DNA of 16,883 nucleotides from NCBI GenBank assembly GCA_036443405.1, contig JAZFYD010000128.1, positions 1 to 16,883 of the forward strand, given 5' to 3'. The translations under genes were made by a program, and so were the position numbers. Each line of letters starts with the position of its first letter. Positions within the stretch are counted from its first letter, which is position 1. The notes under the pieces were generated by a model, which saw only the letters and a program-made list of their open reading frames with translations, searched no databases and was not told where the DNA came from. The stretch comes from JAZFYD01 sp036443405. GTDB taxonomy: Bacteria > Planctomycetota > PLA2. Shown here one piece after another: positions 1 to 7,181 of the stretch.

Positions 1-204
1 ATGCTGCCCGCCCTCGAGCGCCGCGAGACACCCCTCCATCGCCGCGCGCGTCGGGTTGTCCCCGCGCGAGTATTCAAACCCCTGGTGCTCGGCCGGCGCG
101 GCCTGCACGTAGGTCGAAGTGAGGTAAACGGGCGTCATGATGGCGCCCGTAGTCGGGTCGGGCCTTTGCCCGGCGTGAATCGCGCGTGTTCCGAATCCGC
201 TCAT
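1..204 (-). CDS. Cys/Met metabolism PLP-dependent enzyme, N-terminal part (cystathionine gamma-synthase/lyase type), cut by window edge
   Basis: The 68 codons visible from the ATG at 204 read MSGFGTRAIHAGQ, then a TGAIMTPVYLTSTY block, then FEYSRGDNPTRAAMEG and LAALEGG. This is the typical amino end of the trans-sulfuration enzyme family. Tyr45 and Arg47 in the YSR motif correspond to the residues that in this family bind the PLP phosphate of the neighbouring subunit. The PLP lysine and the rest of the roughly 380-400 residue protein lie outside the window, so cystathionine gamma-synthase, gamma-lyase, beta-lyase, O-acetylhomoserine sulfhydrylase or methionine gamma-lyase cannot be told apart. 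The conserved N-terminus fixes the ATG start. No free Shine-Dalgarno is visible: the G-run upstream is locked in a hairpin that touches the start codon. The gene is the last visible one in the minus-strand series, 101 bp after a toroid protein, and may have its own control. Confidence 0.9.
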   Translation of the reverse strand, partial: MSGFGTRAIHAGQRPDPTTGAIMTPVYLTSTYVQAAPAEHQGFEYSRGDNPTRAAMEGCLAALEGGQH

Positions 205-223
205 GGGGGGAATGTTACCCCCC
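205..223 (-). promoter_or_regulatory. Perfect G6/C6 hairpin abutting the start codon of the PLP enzyme
   Basis: Read on the minus strand, six G (223-218), a 7-nt loop TAACATT and six C (210-205) directly precede the ATG at 204-202. The stem is entirely G:C. The G-run is also the only Shine-Dalgarno-like sequence, so the fold would hide it. This suggests control of translation initiation, or a barrier between this gene and the one upstream. Function is inferred; the inverted repeat itself is certain. Confidence 0.5.
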
Positions 224-226
224 AGG

Positions 227-304
227 GCACGCTCGAACGGCGTAAGCCGTTGGGCCAGCATCACCGCACGCTCCAACGGCGTAAGCCGTTGGGCCAACAT
301 CACT
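227..304. repeat. Two-copy 39-bp tandem repeat, each copy with a hairpin
   Basis: Copies at 227-265 and 266-304 abut exactly and differ at only three positions. Each contains AACGGC-GTAA-GCCGTT. In the second copy the stem extends to 8 perfect pairs (CCAACGGC at 273-280 and GCCGTTGG at 285-292); in the first, a G:G mismatch shortens it to 6 bp (236-251). On the plus strand the loop is GTAA, a GNRA-type tetraloop; on the minus strand it is TTAC. The array begins one base past the stop codon of the toroid gene and fills most of the spacer before the PLP enzyme. No T-tract follows, so it is not a standard intrinsic terminator. From memory, similar palindromes are scattered between genes in planctomycete genomes, which would make it a REP-like element. 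Confidence 0.85.
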
Positions 305-305
305 A

Positions 306-1619
306 CTATCCGCCGGTCTTGCCCCCGTTGGTGATCAGGTCGTGCAGCGACAGCGCGCCGATCGCGGTCGAATAGACGACGCCACCTTCAGATCCCCACG
401 CACCCGCGGCCGGCCAGGTGCCGTCACCTTGCTGGCCGTTGCGCAGCACCGGCTCCAGCGCCGAACGCCACTGCGTCCACGAGGGGCCGCCGATCCGCGC
501 CATCGCCTTCGTGCCCATGTACCAGTAGTACATGTCCATCGAACGGGCGTCCGCGCGCGGCACGGTCTGAAGGCAAAGCCGCGCTCCCTTTTGAATCAGC
601 TCCGACCGCCGCGGATCCTGGCCGGCGATCATGCGCGTCAGGATGCCGGCGGCCGTCATGGCCTGCACGCGCTCGGGCGGGAACTTGTCGATCCCCTGTT
701 CGGTTCGCGCGGACATGCCGCCGGGCTGGATGTAACCGACCTGCCCGGACTCGGGATCCGTCATCTTGTCTATCCAAACACGCGCGCCGTCGAACGCACC
801 TGCGTCCACCTTGAGTTCAGCCTTACGCGCGGCATCGAGCACGAACACGGCAAGCGACGTCACCGAGGTGTCGTTTTCGCCGGAACGAAATCCGTAGCGC
901 CAACCCATGTATGGATTGCGCGCGCGCACGATGTAGTCGACGGCCTTCTCGGCGCTGGCGTGATACCGGTCCTTCCCGGTCCGTTTGTAGGCATCGATCA
1001 TCGCGAGAGACGCGACCAGGTGGCTGTAGATCGAATGCGGCGACGAACCGTTCATGCCCTCGAAATAGCCCTTGTCATTCTGTACGGCGAGGAGGTACCG
1101 GAGTCCCGCACGCACACTCTTTGCATGTTCGCCCTCGGGCGCGCCCGCGCGCTGTAGCGCCATCAACGCAAGCCCGGTGACACCAACGCTGTGAGCGCTC
1201 TTGCCCGGCCCGGCTCTGCGAGCGAACCCGGCGGCGTTCCACGCGCCGTTGTCCTTGGCCTGGCAGTTCGTCAGCCACGCGAGCGCACGCTGAACGGCCT
1301 CACGCGACGTGCCCTTGGCCACGGGGATCGCCACTTCTTCGATCTCTTCGCTCTCGATGATCTCCTCGGCCAACTCCGCGCCGAGATCGATGATTCCGGC
1401 GCGATTGCCATCTTTGCCGCGCCTTGCCGTGAGCGCCTCACGGAAGATCTGAGCCGCGTCGTTGAAAGACGCGACAGCGCCGTCCACGTCGCCTTTTTGA
1501 AGCAGCGCATCCCCGGCCTTGATCTTGGCCTCCATAGCGACACGGGCGCTCTTGAAGAGTTCGGAGTCCTCGGCGGCGGCAAGAGCGCCGGCGAGCAGCA
1601 ACGCGAGAAGGATGCGCAT
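306..1619 (-). CDS. Secreted prenyltransferase/squalene-oxidase repeat (alpha-alpha toroid) protein, second of a tandem pair
   Basis: The 437-residue protein starts with a signal peptide (MRILLALLLAGALAAA, likely cut after about residue 16). A TPR-like helical stretch follows (about 25-65), then an acidic helix (80-97), then the toroid domain from about 107 to the end. The domain shows repeating helix pairs with GVTGLALMAL (146-155), GWRYG (239-243), DTSVTSLAV (250-258) and a final QQGDGTW block, as in squalene cyclase and protein prenyltransferase beta folds. I see no DxDD cyclase motif, so enzymatic cyclisation is unlikely; related planctomycete proteins have no assigned function. The start is well placed: GGAG lies just upstream in the 3' end of the preceding toroid gene, whose TGA is 3 bp away, so translation is probably coupled. 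Its paralogue at 1623-2930 aligns over the whole toroid part. Confidence 0.85.
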   Translation of the reverse strand: MRILLALLLAGALAAAEDSELFKSARVAMEAKIKAGDALLQKGDVDGAVASFNDAAQIFREALTARRGKDGNRAGIIDLGAELAEEIIESEEIEEVAIPVAKGTSREAVQRALAWLTNCQAKDNGAWNAAGFARRAGPGKSAHSVGVTGLALMALQRAGAPEGEHAKSVRAGLRYLLAVQNDKGYFEGMNGSSPHSIYSHLVASLAMIDAYKRTGKDRYHASAEKAVDYIVRARNPYMGWRYGFRSGENDTSVTSLAVFVLDAARKAELKVDAGAFDGARVWIDKMTDPESGQVGYIQPGGMSARTEQGIDKFPPERVQAMTAAGILTRMIAGQDPRRSELIQKGARLCLQTVPRADARSMDMYYWYMGTKAMARIGGPSWTQWRSALEPVLRNGQQGDGTWPAAGAWGSEGGVVYSTAIGALSLHDLITNGGKTGG

Positions 1620-1622
1620 GGG

Positions 1623-2930
1623 TCAGTCTCCGGGTTGGGGCAAAGTGCGGGCCACCGTCTGAAGGCACATCGCCATCATCGCGGTGGAGTAGATGCGGCC
1701 GCCGTCGGGCCCCCAGGGGCCGTCGGGGGACCAGGATCCGTCGGGTTTCTGGTTCGTGAGCAGGGTCTTGGTGAGCGTGGCGCACCATTCCGGCCAGCGG
1801 TCATGCTGCATCCTCCAAAGCGCACGGGTGCCGTAGAGCCAATACACCATGTCGATGCGTTCTGTTTTCCACACGGGCGGCAATCGCAGCATCAGCGCGG
1901 CGCCCTTTTGCATCACAAGCGAGTCGGGATCCGCTCCCGCTTCCACCTTGGCGTAAAGCCCCGCAGCGGTCATCGCCTCGGTGCTCTCGCTCGGGAACTT
2001 GTCGACCAATCCCTCGGGGCGCGCGGGCGCCGATCCACGGCGCAGGTAACCGACGCGACCGGTGTCCTCGTTGGTCATGCGGCCAAGCCACTTGAGCGCG
2101 CCCGAGAACGCGCTTCGGTCCACCTCGAAGCCCGCGTCTTCGGCCGCCCGCAGCGCGTGCACGGCCCAACTCGTCACCGATGTGTCGCTATCGCCGGGCT
2201 GAACGCCGTAGCGCCACCCCGAGTCCTTGTTCTGCGACTCCAACAGGAACTTCACAGCCTTGATGCTGGGCGTTTTGAACCGCGGATTGCGCGTCCGGCG
2301 ATACGCCTCGACCATCGCGTTGGTCGCGATGATGTGGTTGTAGATGTAGTGCTGGCTCGCGCGATTGCCGAAGCAGCCATCTTCGTCCTGGCCCGTCGAT
2401 AGAAACCAGAGGCCGGCACGGACACTTCGTCCGAACGGGTTCTCGTTATGCCCGCCCCGATCGGTGTAGCCGCTGTTCAGGAACGCCAGCAGCGCCAGAC
2501 CTGTGACGCCGATGTCGTAGTGTGCGCCGCCGGCCCCCTTCGCGCCCGGAGCGTGTTTCATCCAGTTGTCGGCGTCCCACCCACCGGCGGCGTCGACATC
2601 CTGATGTTTGGCGAGCCACGCAAGAGCGCGCGCGATGGCGCCGCGGATCTCGCCAATATTCGGTTCCGGCGAGGTCTTTCTCTTTGCGGCCAAGGCCGCG
2701 CGGACGGTCTCCGCTTCGGCGAGTTTGGACGCAATCTTCCGGTGCAAGAGCGCGGCGGCTTCGAACTTCTCGCCGACGATCATCTTGTTCGCCCGCGCCT
2801 GCAGCGTGGCGATCTCCGCTCGCAGCGTGTTCAGCCGTTCCTGCGAGTTGTCTTCGCCGGCTTCCGTCGCCGGGCCCGAACCCAACATGAAGATCGCGAC
2901 CAAGGGGAGCCAGCGCGCACACCTCCGCAC
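1623..2930 (-). CDS. Secreted prenyltransferase/squalene-oxidase repeat (alpha-alpha toroid) protein, first of a tandem pair
   Basis: The protein has 435 residues. An RR-containing signal peptide (about residues 1-25, core WLPLVAIFMLG) is followed by a probable coiled coil (30-85) and then the toroid domain (about 97-430). Shared blocks with the neighbour at 306-1619 include RALAWL, IGVTGLALLAF, SGWRYG (238-242), DTSVTSWAV (249-257), VDKFP, AMTAAG and IYSTA, so the two arose by duplication. The toroid halves are conserved while the N-terminal regions differ, suggesting different partners. The start is uncertain: the GTG at 2930 keeps the whole signal peptide but lacks an upstream Shine-Dalgarno, and a GGAGG sits just inside the gene. 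The in-frame TTG at codon 10 or ATG at codon 15 are alternatives. An in-frame TGA upstream rules out a much longer form. No DxDD cyclase motif is visible; function unknown. Confidence 0.83.
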   Translation of the reverse strand: MRRCARWLPLVAIFMLGSGPATEAGEDNSQERLNTLRAEIATLQARANKMIVGEKFEAAALLHRKIASKLAEAETVRAALAAKRKTSPEPNIGEIRGAIARALAWLAKHQDVDAAGGWDADNWMKHAPGAKGAGGAHYDIGVTGLALLAFLNSGYTDRGGHNENPFGRSVRAGLWFLSTGQDEDGCFGNRASQHYIYNHIIATNAMVEAYRRTRNPRFKTPSIKAVKFLLESQNKDSGWRYGVQPGDSDTSVTSWAVHALRAAEDAGFEVDRSAFSGALKWLGRMTNEDTGRVGYLRRGSAPARPEGLVDKFPSESTEAMTAAGLYAKVEAGADPDSLVMQKGAALMLRLPPVWKTERIDMVYWLYGTRALWRMQHDRWPEWCATLTKTLLTNQKPDGSWSPDGPWGPDGGRIYSTAMMAMCLQTVARTLPQPGD

Positions 2931-2986
2931 AAAAACTGGGAACGAGCGGTGGCGCCGCCCGGTTCATTGTCAAAATGGTCGCGCGG

Positions 2987-4960
2987 TCAGCTCGGGCGTT
3001 CGTGGAGCGTGTAGAGGCGGTGCAGCATCCCGCGGGCGGCGCCGAACACGCCACGCCAGGTTCGGCTGATGCGGTTTTCGCCGTGTTTCCGCTCGGACGC
3101 AGCCAACGGCACCTCGACAACCGCCATCCCCACTTCCAGCGCACGCACGTTCATCTCGACGTTCCAACCGTAGGCCGGGTCTTCCAGTGGGATTCCCTCC
3201 CATGCGGAGAGCCGCAGCGCGCGAAACGGCCCGAGGTCGTGAAAACGACGTCCCCAACCGAGCGCGATCAGCCACGTCGTCAACGCGTTTCCCAACCGCT
3301 GCGGCGCGCTGAGAATCTCGCTGTGTGAGCGCGCGCCGGTCACGAGGCCCACCGCCGGGTCCGCAAACGGCGCAAGCAAGGACTCGACCTGTTGCGGACC
3401 GAGATGGTGATCCGCGTCGGCGACCACCGCAAACCGCACTACGGACTCGCCCGACAACCGCGCCAATGCCGCACGCACCGCCACGCCGTAACCCCGTTCC
3501 TCGACCGCAAGGTACTCGACACCGTCGATCGACTCCGCAAGCTCGCGGGTCCCATCGTCCGTGGGACGGTCCGCAACGATCACGAGCGGCAAGGCGGTCT
3601 CGGCCCAACGCGGCAGAATCTCCTTCAGGTTCTCGACCTCGCCATAGGCCGGGATGACGACGGCGGCGGCGCTTGCGTCCCCGCGATCCGGCAAGTGTTC
3701 CAGCGACTCGCGACGCGGCCACCCGCTCCAGAGCAGCCACCCGGCGCAAACCAACGGCGGAAGGTAAACCGCCGCCGTCAACGCAAAGTGCTCGCGGAAC
3801 ACGGCGCCAGCGCCGAGCTCACGATACGTTTCGCCCGCAAACGTCACGGTCACGCACCAGATCGCAAGCGGCCACACCCAGCGGCGGTCTCCCACAAGCG
3901 GGAGCGCCACGAGGAACCAGCCCAGGTACCAGAAGTGCACGGTGGGCGACAGAGCGAGCAGGCCAGCGAACGCGAGCGCGACCGCGCCCGCAAAACGCGA
4001 TTGCCCGATCGTGACGAACGAGAGCCAGACCAGAAACAAGACCGCGATCGCGATGCGGGCGCCCGCGTCTCCCATCCACTCGAACAGCCGGTAGAACGTT
4101 GCGTTGAATGCGAACTCGTTGCCGAAGCGAAGCAGCGTCGAAAACAAGCCGGCGCCGGCATCGGCGAACGGGAGATAACCCACGGCTGCAACGGCCACGG
4201 CGATCAGCGCGACCCGCGGCCGTCGGATCGCAACCCATGGCAGCAGCACGACGGCCATCGTCTTCGCGAGTATCGCGAGCCCCAGCAGTGTTCCTGCACG
4301 CGCCAACTTTTGTCGATGCCAACTCCAACCCGCAAGCCCGAGGCACACGAGCATCAGCGGATCGATGTGGCCGCCGACCCCGGCCGCAAGCGTCAGCGGG
4401 CTCCACGCAAACAGGATCGCCCACGCGGGCGGCCTCCCGGCCGATCGAAGCCAGCACAAAACGCCGCCCACGACAGCCAGGTTCAAGAGCAGCATCCACT
4501 CGCGAAAAGATACGGTGTCGAGGCCCGCCCGCGACGCGGCGCGGAACACGAACTGCGCAAGCGGCGGATAAATGGTGGTCAGCGATGGATGCGTGATGCG
4601 GCCGTGGTTCGGCCCGCGCAACGGCGCGAGGCGCGGATCGTCCGGCGCCAGCGCAAACGGGTTTTGCCCGGCCTCCTGGACCTGTCCCTCCCACAGATAC
4701 CGGTACAAATCGTCCGAGTGCACCTCGCACCCGACAAACGGCAGGTGCATGAACAGTGCGACGAGAACGACCGCCGGCGCGCCGATGGTGGCGCCTTTTC
4801 GGACGAGCGCCAGGCAGGCGAGCCACACGAGGCCACCGGCCAGGAGCGGGAGCGCGACAACACGGCCCGTGGGATCGGCACGGAGCGCCCACGCGCCCCC
4901 CGCCGCGCACGCAACAAGCGCGACACCGCAAGAGAGCGCTAAACGATCGTTCCGCCGCAA
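2987..4960 (-). CDS. Two-domain membrane glycosyltransferase: GT-C (GT87/MptB-like) fused to a GT2 (dolichyl-phosphate-sugar synthase-like) domain
   Basis: With a TTG start at 4960 the protein has 657 residues. Residues 1-415 are strongly hydrophobic with about ten membrane segments. The HSDDLYRYLWEGQ motif at 81-93 and the following NPF and IYPP elements are typical of polyprenyl-phosphate-sugar-dependent GT-C mannosyltransferases. Residues 433-652 form a cytoplasmic GT2 domain: VVIPAYGEVENL at the start, DAD (515-517) as metal/nucleotide-binding residues, HDLGPFR (574-580), GWNVEM (598-603) and RKHGENRIS near the end. The GT2 part could load a sugar on polyprenyl phosphate and the GT-C part transfer it outside the membrane. 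The frame stays open to 5101, but that would overlap arsS by 163 bp and add an arginine-rich non-membrane leader. The TTG, 10 nt after a GGAG, gives a basic N-terminus and first membrane helix and overlaps arsS by only 22 bp. Substrate unknown. Confidence 0.82.
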   Translation of the reverse strand: MRRNDRLALSCGVALVACAAGGAWALRADPTGRVVALPLLAGGLVWLACLALVRKGATIGAPAVVLVALFMHLPFVGCEVHSDDLYRYLWEGQVQEAGQNPFALAPDDPRLAPLRGPNHGRITHPSLTTIYPPLAQFVFRAASRAGLDTVSFREWMLLLNLAVVGGVLCWLRSAGRPPAWAILFAWSPLTLAAGVGGHIDPLMLVCLGLAGWSWHRQKLARAGTLLGLAILAKTMAVVLLPWVAIRRPRVALIAVAVAAVGYLPFADAGAGLFSTLLRFGNEFAFNATFYRLFEWMGDAGARIAIAVLFLVWLSFVTIGQSRFAGAVALAFAGLLALSPTVHFWYLGWFLVALPLVGDRRWVWPLAIWCVTVTFAGETYRELGAGAVFREHFALTAAVYLPPLVCAGWLLWSGWPRRESLEHLPDRGDASAAAVVIPAYGEVENLKEILPRWAETALPLVIVADRPTDDGTRELAESIDGVEYLAVEERGYGVAVRAALARLSGESVVRFAVVADADHHLGPQQVESLLAPFADPAVGLVTGARSHSEILSAPQRLGNALTTWLIALGWGRRFHDLGPFRALRLSAWEGIPLEDPAYGWNVEMNVRALEVGMAVVEVPLAASERKHGENRISRTWRGVFGAARGMLHRLYTLHERPS

Positions 4961-5910
4961 GTGGATCCGGCTCCGGCGGTGCAGCCGAAGCAGTGGCGCC
5001 CCGTCACGATCGCGCCGCCCTCGAGTTCGTCGGGTGTCACATCCCAGAGATACCGGCGCGCCGACCCAAGGGGCAGATCGAGCATCTGGTTGAAGTCGCA
5101 ATCGAACAGATCACCCTCCCACCCGACGTTGAGCGTGTCGCGACACATCAGTCCGTCCACGGTGGCCGGGTTGAAACTCTTCAACAAGAGCTCGTGGTAC
5201 TCCTCGAGTTGCCCCCTTTGCTTCAGGAACAACTCGAATCGCGTCACCGGCAGGTTCGTGAGGCAGATGAGTTGGTGGAACTCGATGCCGAAGTCCTCGC
5301 GAAGCCGCTCCTTGTACGCGGCCTGTAGATCCGCCTGCGGCGGCGGCAGCGAAGGGCCGAGTGGGTTGTAGACCAAGGTCAAGGACAGCGCGTCCTGCAC
5401 GCCGTACCCGAGTTCGTTGAAACGCCGCAGCGCCCGGATCGACTTGTCGAACACGCCGTCGCCGCGCTGGGCGTCGACGTTTTTCTGCGAGTAACAGGGC
5501 AAGGAGCAGACAAGCTCGAGTTCGTTGTCGCGATAGAACTCGGGAAGGTCCTCGTGGCCGGGCTCGAACACGACCGTGAGATTGCAACGCACGATTACGT
5601 TCGCGCCGATCTCGCGGCCGGCGCGAGAGATCCGGCGGAATTCCGGACAGAGTTCGGGCGCGCCGCCGGTGATGTCGACGATTGCGGGACGGTGTTGCCG
5701 CATCCACTCGATGCAACGGTCCGCGACGTCGGCGGACATGATTTCCTTGCGGCCGGGGCCCGCGCCGACGTGGCAGTGCACACATGTCTGGTTGCAGAGT
5801 TTGCCCAGGTTGATCTGGAGGACGCGCGGCGCTGTGCGCTTCAGATCGATGCCGTGTTTGGCCAGCACGCCGGCAAACGCCGCGGGTTTTGTCTCCGCCG
5901 GTGTCAACAT
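4939..5910 (-). CDS. arsS: Arsenosugar biosynthesis radical SAM protein ArsS
   Basis: The 323-residue protein carries the radical SAM cluster motif CNQTCVHC (Cys39, Cys43, Cys46) after LQINLGKL. The TGGAPEL glycine motif and a family-specific C-terminus with HCFGCTAGAGSTC (Cys307, Cys310, Cys318) follow. This matches ArsS (radical SAM plus DUF3641-type tail). The family transfers the 5'-deoxyadenosyl group of SAM to the arsenic of dimethylarsenite, giving the precursor of oxo-arsenosugars. Some ArsS proteins are selenoproteins; no in-frame UGA is present here and all expected positions are Cys. The ATG overlaps the arsM stop by 7 bp (GGATGTTGA), so translation is probably coupled to ArsM, which supplies the methylated arsenic. 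The 3' end overlaps the start of the glycosyltransferase gene. The reaction is established for the family; activity of this protein is inferred. Confidence 0.93.
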   Translation of the reverse strand: MLTPAETKPAAFAGVLAKHGIDLKRTAPRVLQINLGKLCNQTCVHCHVGAGPGRKEIMSADVADRCIEWMRQHRPAIVDITGGAPELCPEFRRISRAGREIGANVIVRCNLTVVFEPGHEDLPEFYRDNELELVCSLPCYSQKNVDAQRGDGVFDKSIRALRRFNELGYGVQDALSLTLVYNPLGPSLPPPQADLQAAYKERLREDFGIEFHQLICLTNLPVTRFELFLKQRGQLEEYHELLLKSFNPATVDGLMCRDTLNVGWEGDLFDCDFNQMLDLPLGSARRYLWDVTPDELEGGAIVTGRHCFGCTAGAGSTCGGTIV

Positions 5911-7052
5911 CCGTCCGGCCCGCAGCAGGCGCCCCCGTCCATCGTGGCATCGTAGTCGACCCCCTTCGTCTCGCGGGGGTGCCGCAGCGCGTCCCGCTCG
6001 CAGTCGAACGGCCTTGCCTCTTTACCTGGCACCGCCTCCAGCGGTTCCACGAACTCGAAGTGCTCGCGATACGGCTCCTTGGAGTAGAGCCGGTACGTCT
6101 TCTCGCACACCGCGTAGCGGACGCCGCGCGGAATGCGGTGGCCGTCGTCGTCGACAACCGCGCTGAAAGGGCCTTTGTAGACCACCGCCTGCAGGTGGTC
6201 CCAGCAAAGTCCCTGTTTGCCCTTGAACGCCTCAACAGTGACCGATCGGAACTCGATGCCCTCGACGGTGCGCCACGGTTGTTCATCGCGCTTCAAGATC
6301 CGCACACCGTAGAACCCCGCGTCCAGAAACGCCTGTAGGAACAGGTCCTCGCGCAGCGCGCCCGAGACGCACCCGCTCCAGAGCTCCGGGTTCGCCTGCA
6401 TCGCATCGGGCACTTCCTCGTCGGCGACGATATCGCTGATCACGACGCGCCCGCCAACACGCGTGACGCGGAATATCTCGTCGAACAACGCGGCCTTGTC
6501 TTCCGAGCGCACGAGATTCAACACGCAGTTGCTGACGACGACATCCACCGAGTCGCTCGCGATAAGCGGGGACGTGGCGCGCTGCTCGGCCATGAACCGC
6601 TCGAACTCGATCACGTCCGACGCCATCTGCACCGGATGCGCGAAGAGGTGCGCCGCCGCGCGCGCCGGATCGCTCGCGAGATCCTGGATGCGGCCCTGGC
6701 GGAACTCGACGTTGGCGTAACCCAGACGCTCGGCCAGCACCGGCGCGGCACCGCGCGCGAGCGCGAGCATGTCGTCGTTCATGTCCACGCCGATGACGCG
6801 ACCGCGCGGCCCGACGACCTGCGACGCGATGAAGCAGATCTTGCCGCCGCCCGAGCCGAGATCGAGCACGGTCTCACCCTCGCGGAGCCACGCGCTCGGA
6901 TCCCCGCAACCGTAGTCGCGCTCGAGCACATCGTCGGGGATCGCCTCGAGGTATTTCGGGTCGTAGTCGACGGGGCAGCAAAGCGCTTCCTCGCGCTCGT
7001 GGGCGGCGCCCGTGTAGCGCTCCGTAACGGCCGATTCGCTGTCGTTCACCAT
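5904..7052 (-). CDS. arsM: Arsenite S-adenosylmethionine methyltransferase ArsM
   Basis: The 382-residue class I methyltransferase has SAM motif I VLDLGSGGG (62-70), the acidic Asp90 after strand 2 (VIGVD), and arsenic-binding cysteines. Cys49 lies in the YGCG motif, and Cys176 (VVSNCVLNL) and Cys228 (SGCVSGAL) are spaced like the catalytic pair of characterised ArsM enzymes. Cys25-Cys26 (ALCCPVDY) could provide the fourth. The C-terminal part (about 240-382) resembles the extra domain of longer bacterial ArsM forms and ends in a cysteine-rich tail (Cys376, Cys377, Cys382) typical of metalloid binding. The enzyme methylates As(III) stepwise using SAM. The ATG at 7052 has a good GGAG 6 nt upstream. 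It lies 129 bp downstream of the polyferredoxin gene and overlaps arsS, so the pair should make dimethylated arsenic and pass it on. No ArsR repressor or efflux gene is in the window. Confidence 0.9.
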   Translation of the reverse strand: MVNDSESAVTERYTGAAHEREEALCCPVDYDPKYLEAIPDDVLERDYGCGDPSAWLREGETVLDLGSGGGKICFIASQVVGPRGRVIGVDMNDDMLALARGAAPVLAERLGYANVEFRQGRIQDLASDPARAAAHLFAHPVQMASDVIEFERFMAEQRATSPLIASDSVDVVVSNCVLNLVRSEDKAALFDEIFRVTRVGGRVVISDIVADEEVPDAMQANPELWSGCVSGALREDLFLQAFLDAGFYGVRILKRDEQPWRTVEGIEFRSVTVEAFKGKQGLCWDHLQAVVYKGPFSAVVDDDGHRIPRGVRYAVCEKTYRLYSKEPYREHFEFVEPLEAVPGKEARPFDCERDALRHPRETKGVDYDATMDGGACCGPDGC

Positions 7053-7141
7053 GATGGACTCCAGGTCGGGTTGTTTCGTGTCGTGTTCCGCCCAACAAGC
7101 CGGGTGCCGTGGCGAATCCGGCCGCGGATCGCCCCTTTTGC

Positions 7142-7164
7142 GGCGGCTCGCGCTGCGAGGCGCC
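7142..7164 (-). other. GC-rich hairpin in the polyferredoxin-arsM spacer
   Basis: The 129-bp spacer 7053-7181 holds no convincing gene. It contains an inverted repeat, GGCG-g-CTCGC / gct / GCGAG-g-CGCC as read on the plus strand, giving 9 pairs with one mismatch. It sits 18 bp after the polyferredoxin stop. No U-tract follows on the minus-strand transcript, so it may be an mRNA-stabilising or processing hairpin or a weak terminator rather than a classic one. arsM may therefore be partly independent of the upstream gene. Confidence 0.4.
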
Positions 7165-7181
7165 CGCGATCGGGCAGCTGT

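Noticed and set aside
227..304. CRISPR array
   Set aside because: The two copies abut directly with no spacers between them.
2945..2973. TTGACA on the minus strand as a -35 box for the first toroid gene
   Set aside because: The hexamer at 2973-2968 is perfect, but no -10-like sequence is found 16-18 bp downstream.
3392..4942. A 516-codon plus-strand open frame opposite the glycosyltransferase gene
   Set aside because: It is highly charged and low in hydrophobic residues with no motif; it mirrors the membrane segments of the true gene.
4961..5101. N-terminal extension of the glycosyltransferase to 5101
   Set aside because: It would overlap arsS by 163 bp and add an arginine-rich leader unlike a membrane protein start. 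The TTG at 4960 with a GGAG upstream fits better.
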